Source: Amnibacterium setariae (GTDB lineage: Bacteria; Actinomycetota; Actinomycetes; Actinomycetales; Microbacteriaceae). Taken from it: a stretch of DNA of 64,000 nucleotides. Under the pieces are notes generated by a model. The model was given only the letters and a program-made list of their open reading frames with translations, was not told the DNA's origin and searched no databases. How positions within the stretch are numbered: position 1 is the stretch's first letter; the number at the start of each line of letters is the position of its first letter. Positions 62,079 to 64,000 of the stretch are shown here, piece after piece. The translations under genes and the position numbers were made by a program. The stretch covers positions 186,001 through 250,000 of the forward strand of contig NZ_QXTG01000001.1 of NCBI RefSeq assembly GCF_003581425.1, in the 5' to 3' direction.

Positions 62079-62084
62079 TAGCGT
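62079..62084 (+). promoter_or_regulatory. -10 box of the DUF3467 gene, leaderless
   Basis: TAGCGT ends exactly 6 nt before the ATG at 62091. Confidence 0.4.
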
Positions 62085-62090
62085 GGGGCC

Positions 62091-62417
62091 ATGACCGATG
62101 AGGCCGGGGCGCCCCCCATCGCCGTGACCGTGCCGCCGAAGCAGGAGGTCGGCTCCTTCGCCGACTTCGCCGGCATCTGGCACACGCCGAACACGTTCGT
62201 GCTCGACTTCCTCTCCCTCACCTCGCCCGGGCCGCAGCAGCAGCTCGACGAGGACGGGGACGTCGTCGGCGCCATGCCCGCCCGGGTCGCGGCCCGGGTG
62301 CGCGTGCCGGCCGAGCAGGTGTTCCAGCTGATCGCGGCGCTGCAGCAGCAGGCGGACCAGTGGCTCGAGGAGACCGGCCGCTCGGAGCCGCCCGAGTCCT
62401 GGCTCCCCCACCGGTAG
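62091..62417 (+). CDS. DUF3467 protein
   Basis: The 108-residue protein has the DUF3467 pattern: SFADFAGIWHTPNTFVLDFLSLT, ARVAARVRVPAEQVFQLIAALQQQ and a C-terminal SWLPHR. DUF3467 proteins are small, widespread and uncharacterised. It starts at ATG 62091 without a Shine-Dalgarno but with a -10 box at 6 nt spacing. Confidence 0.88.
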   Translation: MTDEAGAPPIAVTVPPKQEVGSFADFAGIWHTPNTFVLDFLSLTSPGPQQQLDEDGDVVGAMPARVAARVRVPAEQVFQLIAALQQQADQWLEETGRSEPPESWLPHR

Positions 62418-62508
62418 GGACCGCCGCGACCCCTGGTCCGGGGTCTGGGCGTCGGCGCCGCGGGAGCCCACCATCGACGGGTACCCGCTCGCCCGACCGA
62501 GGAGCGCC

Positions 62509-63027
62509 GTGACCGTCAGCACCGCCCGTCCCGTCCGCATCGACCCGCCGCCGCCCGGCTGGGACGCGAAGCGCCCCGGGACCGACGCCGACCGCACGGC
62601 GACGACCGCGATGGTCGCCGGCATCGTCTCCCTCGTCGTGAACCCGCTGCTGATCGCGTCGATCATCGGCATCGTCTCCGGCCGGAGGGCCCTCCGTGCC
62701 GGCACCGCGCTGCGGGGACGGGCGATCGCCGGCATCGCGACCGGCATCGCGGGCATCGTCCTGATCGTGCTCGCGGTCGTCGTCGGGTTCCTCATCGGCT
62801 TCCTCGGCGCCGCGGCGGCGCACCAGGGCCTCGAGTCCGGGATCGTGCGAGGGATGGCGCAGCAGGGCACGACCCTGACCGACGTGGCGTGCCCGACCTC
62901 GCCCGCTCCTCGCACGGGCACGACGCTGGTCTGCACCGGACAGGCGGCGGGCATCGGCCCCGTGCGGATCGACCTCGCCTTCACCTCCGAGACCGCCTAC
63001 ACGGCGCGCGTGGTCCGAGCGGGCTGA
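62509..63027 (+). CDS. DUF4190-type membrane protein
   Basis: The 172-residue protein has a Pro-rich N-terminus, two transmembrane helices (TAMVAGIVSLVVNPLLIASIIGIVSGRRALRAG, then IAGIATGIAGIVLIVLAVVVGFLIGF) typical of DUF4190, and an extracytoplasmic C-terminal part with a cysteine pair (DVACPTS and TLVCTG) that resembles DUF4333. GTG 62509 follows GAGGAG at short spacing. Function is unknown. Confidence 0.8.
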   Translation: MTVSTARPVRIDPPPPGWDAKRPGTDADRTATTAMVAGIVSLVVNPLLIASIIGIVSGRRALRAGTALRGRAIAGIATGIAGIVLIVLAVVVGFLIGFLGAAAAHQGLESGIVRGMAQQGTTLTDVACPTSPAPRTGTTLVCTGQAAGIGPVRIDLAFTSETAYTARVVRAG

Positions 63028-63038
63028 GGCCGGGACGA

Positions 63039-63072
63039 CGAAGCGCCCCGGTCCGCGGACCGGGGCGCTTCG
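63039..63072. terminator. Palindromic terminator after the DUF4190 gene
   Basis: A perfect 34-nt palindrome (15-bp stem with a 4-nt loop) lies 11 bp after the stop and 6 bp beyond the 3' end of tRNA-Gly on the other strand, so it may terminate both. Confidence 0.88.
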
Positions 63073-63078
63073 AGTCGG

Positions 63079-63149
63079 AGCGGGCGACGGGAATCGAACC
63101 CGCGCTACCAGCTTGGGAAGCTGGAGTTCTGCCATTGAACTACGCCCGC
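63079..63149 (-). tRNA. tRNA-Gly(CCC)
   Basis: The minus strand folds as a 71-nt cloverleaf with acceptor GCGGGCG paired to CGCCCGC, discriminator T, D arm AGTTCAATGGCAGAACT, anticodon stem-loop CCAGCTTCCCAAGCTGG with anticodon CCC, and T arm GGGTTCGATTCCC. Discriminator and 5' end fix the boundaries. Confidence 0.95.
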
Positions 63150-63211
63150 GACGCGCGGCGGACCGCGCCCGGCGAGTGTAGCAACGGCTGCGCGGCGCGC
63201 GCGGCCCCCGG

Positions 63212-63217
63212 TAGGTT
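63212..63217 (+). promoter_or_regulatory. -10 box of dcd, leaderless
   Basis: TAGGTT ends 6 nt before the GTG start of dcd at 63224; no Shine-Dalgarno is present. Confidence 0.45.
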
Positions 63218-63223
63218 CGACGC

Positions 63224-63829
63224 GTGCTGCTGTCGGATCGGGACATCGCCGCCGAGCTCTCGTCGGGACGGGTGGTGCTGGACCCCTACGAGCCCGGCCT
63301 GCTGCAGCCGTCGAGCTTCGACGTGCGGCTGGACCGCTCGTTCCGCCTGTTCGACAACCACAAGTACGCGGTGATCGACCCCGCGGAGCACCAGCCCGAG
63401 CTGACGCGGCTCGTCGAGACCAAGCCGGACCAGCCGTTCATCCTGCACCCGGGGGAGTTCGTGCTCGGGGCGACGTACGAGGCCGTCACGCTGCCCGACG
63501 ACATCGCCGCCCGGCTCGAGGGCAAGAGCTCGCTCGGCCGGCTGGGGCTGCTCACCCACTCCACGGCGGGCTTCGTCGACCCGGGCTTCACGGGCCACAT
63601 CACCCTCGAGCTGAGCAACGTGGCGACGCTGCCGATCAAGCTCTGGCCGGGCATGAAGATCGGGCAGCTCTGCTTCTTCCGCCTCAGCTCGCCCGCGGAG
63701 AAGCCCTACGGCTCGGGGGAGTACGCCTCCCGGTACCAGGGGCAGCGCGGTCCGACCGCGTCGAGGTCGTACCTGAACTTCACGAAGGCGGACGTGAGCG
63801 CCGCGGACGCCGGCGCCGCCCGGACGTGA
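63224..63829 (+). CDS. dcd: dCTP deaminase
   Basis: The 201-residue enzyme deaminates dCTP to dUTP in dTTP synthesis, possibly with a dUTPase activity as in mycobacteria. The fold begins [35 protein letters not shown] and has the nucleotide-binding [33 protein letters not shown] with the catalytic Glu, and a C-terminal [19 protein letters not shown]. It starts at GTG 63224. Confidence 0.95.
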   Translation: MLLSDRDIAAELSSGRVVLDPYEPGLLQPSSFDVRLDRSFRLFDNHKYAVIDPAEHQPELTRLVETKPDQPFILHPGEFVLGATYEAVTLPDDIAARLEGKSSLGRLGLLTHSTAGFVDPGFTGHITLELSNVATLPIKLWPGMKIGQLCFFRLSSPAEKPYGSGEYASRYQGQRGPTASRSYLNFTKADVSAADAGAART

Positions 63830-63841
63830 ATCCGGCCGGGC

Positions 63842-64000
63842 TCAGGCCCGGGCGCTCGCGAGCTCGACGAGCTGCAGGTTCAACCACGGGCTGAACGCCC
63901 ACGGCGCCATGCTCACCGCGACCTCGAGGTCGCCGCCGTCGATCCAGCGGTGCTCCGCGACCTCGTCGGGGTCCGGCTGCACGGGATCGAGGGTCACGGC
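63842..64000 (-). CDS. idi: C-terminal end of isopentenyl-diphosphate delta-isomerase (continues beyond the window)
   Basis: Fifty-two residues are visible before the TGA. The sequence PDPDEVAEHRWIDGGDL and TPWAFSPW-like MAPWAFSPWLNLQLVELA match the C-terminus of type I Idi, a Nudix-fold enzyme of isoprenoid synthesis. The Nudix box and catalytic Cys lie outside the window. It converges with dcd. Confidence 0.8.
   Translation of the reverse strand, partial: AVTLDPVQPDPDEVAEHRWIDGGDLEVAVSMAPWAFSPWLNLQLVELASARA

Overview
The window is very GC-rich chromosomal DNA from an actinobacterium. GTG starts are frequent, stop/start overlaps (GTGA, ATGA) are common, and the gene order is that of the replication-origin region of the family Microbacteriaceae. 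Genus is not decided here; a Curtobacterium- or Clavibacter-like organism is an inference. I see no insertion sequence, prophage or CRISPR array. Most of the window is conserved housekeeping DNA with a few accessory genes.

Left part (1-13371): the end of a PASTA Ser/Thr kinase gene and a complete pknB, then trpG, crgA, a rhomboid protease and a cyclophilin. After these come an Ala/Lys-rich membrane-anchored protein, a divergent lysR/putA pair for proline use, and a small unknown gene. An accessory module follows: a SipW-type signal peptidase fused to a LamG-like domain, next to a secreted protein with a SipW-type N-terminus. tRNA-Ala(TGC) and tRNA-Ile(GAT) close this part.

Origin region (13432-29981): a minus-strand block runs dnaA - oriC - dnaN - gnd - recF - dciA-like - gyrB - gyrA - DUF3566. 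The divergent plus-strand block is rpmH - rnpA - yidD - yidC - jag-like - rsmG - parA - parB. Two perfect DnaA boxes, in opposite orientation, lie between dnaA and dnaN. Near-consensus boxes also occur upstream of dnaA, upstream of dnaB and between crgA and the rhomboid gene.

Middle (30035-43679): comB-like, ddl-like, a PLP aminotransferase, trxA/trxB, murJ, a DUF6049-like envelope protein and a CCA-adding enzyme, then the rpsF-ssb-rpsR-rplI operon and dnaB.

Right part (43822-64000): two small membrane proteins, an SGNH-like/GAF protein, purB, a helical-protein/hydrolase pair carrying a 23-bp duplication that shifts its frame, a holin-like membrane protein and a 2-oxoacid dehydrogenase operon (E1 alpha, E1 beta, E2). 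A zinc island follows: ABC importer, Zur-type regulator, and zinc-free L28/L33/S14 genes. Then come HU, a CopD/CtaG-like copper membrane protein coupled to a PIF1/RecD-like helicase, several small proteins, tRNA-Gly(CCC), dcd and the end of idi.

Functionally the window joins replication initiation and segregation (dnaA, dnaN, recF, gyrase, parAB, dnaB, ssb), envelope growth and division (pknB, crgA, murJ, ddl, yidC) and ribosome and zinc homeostasis. Many genes appear to be transcribed without a leader: a TANNNT box sits 6-7 nt before the start codon.
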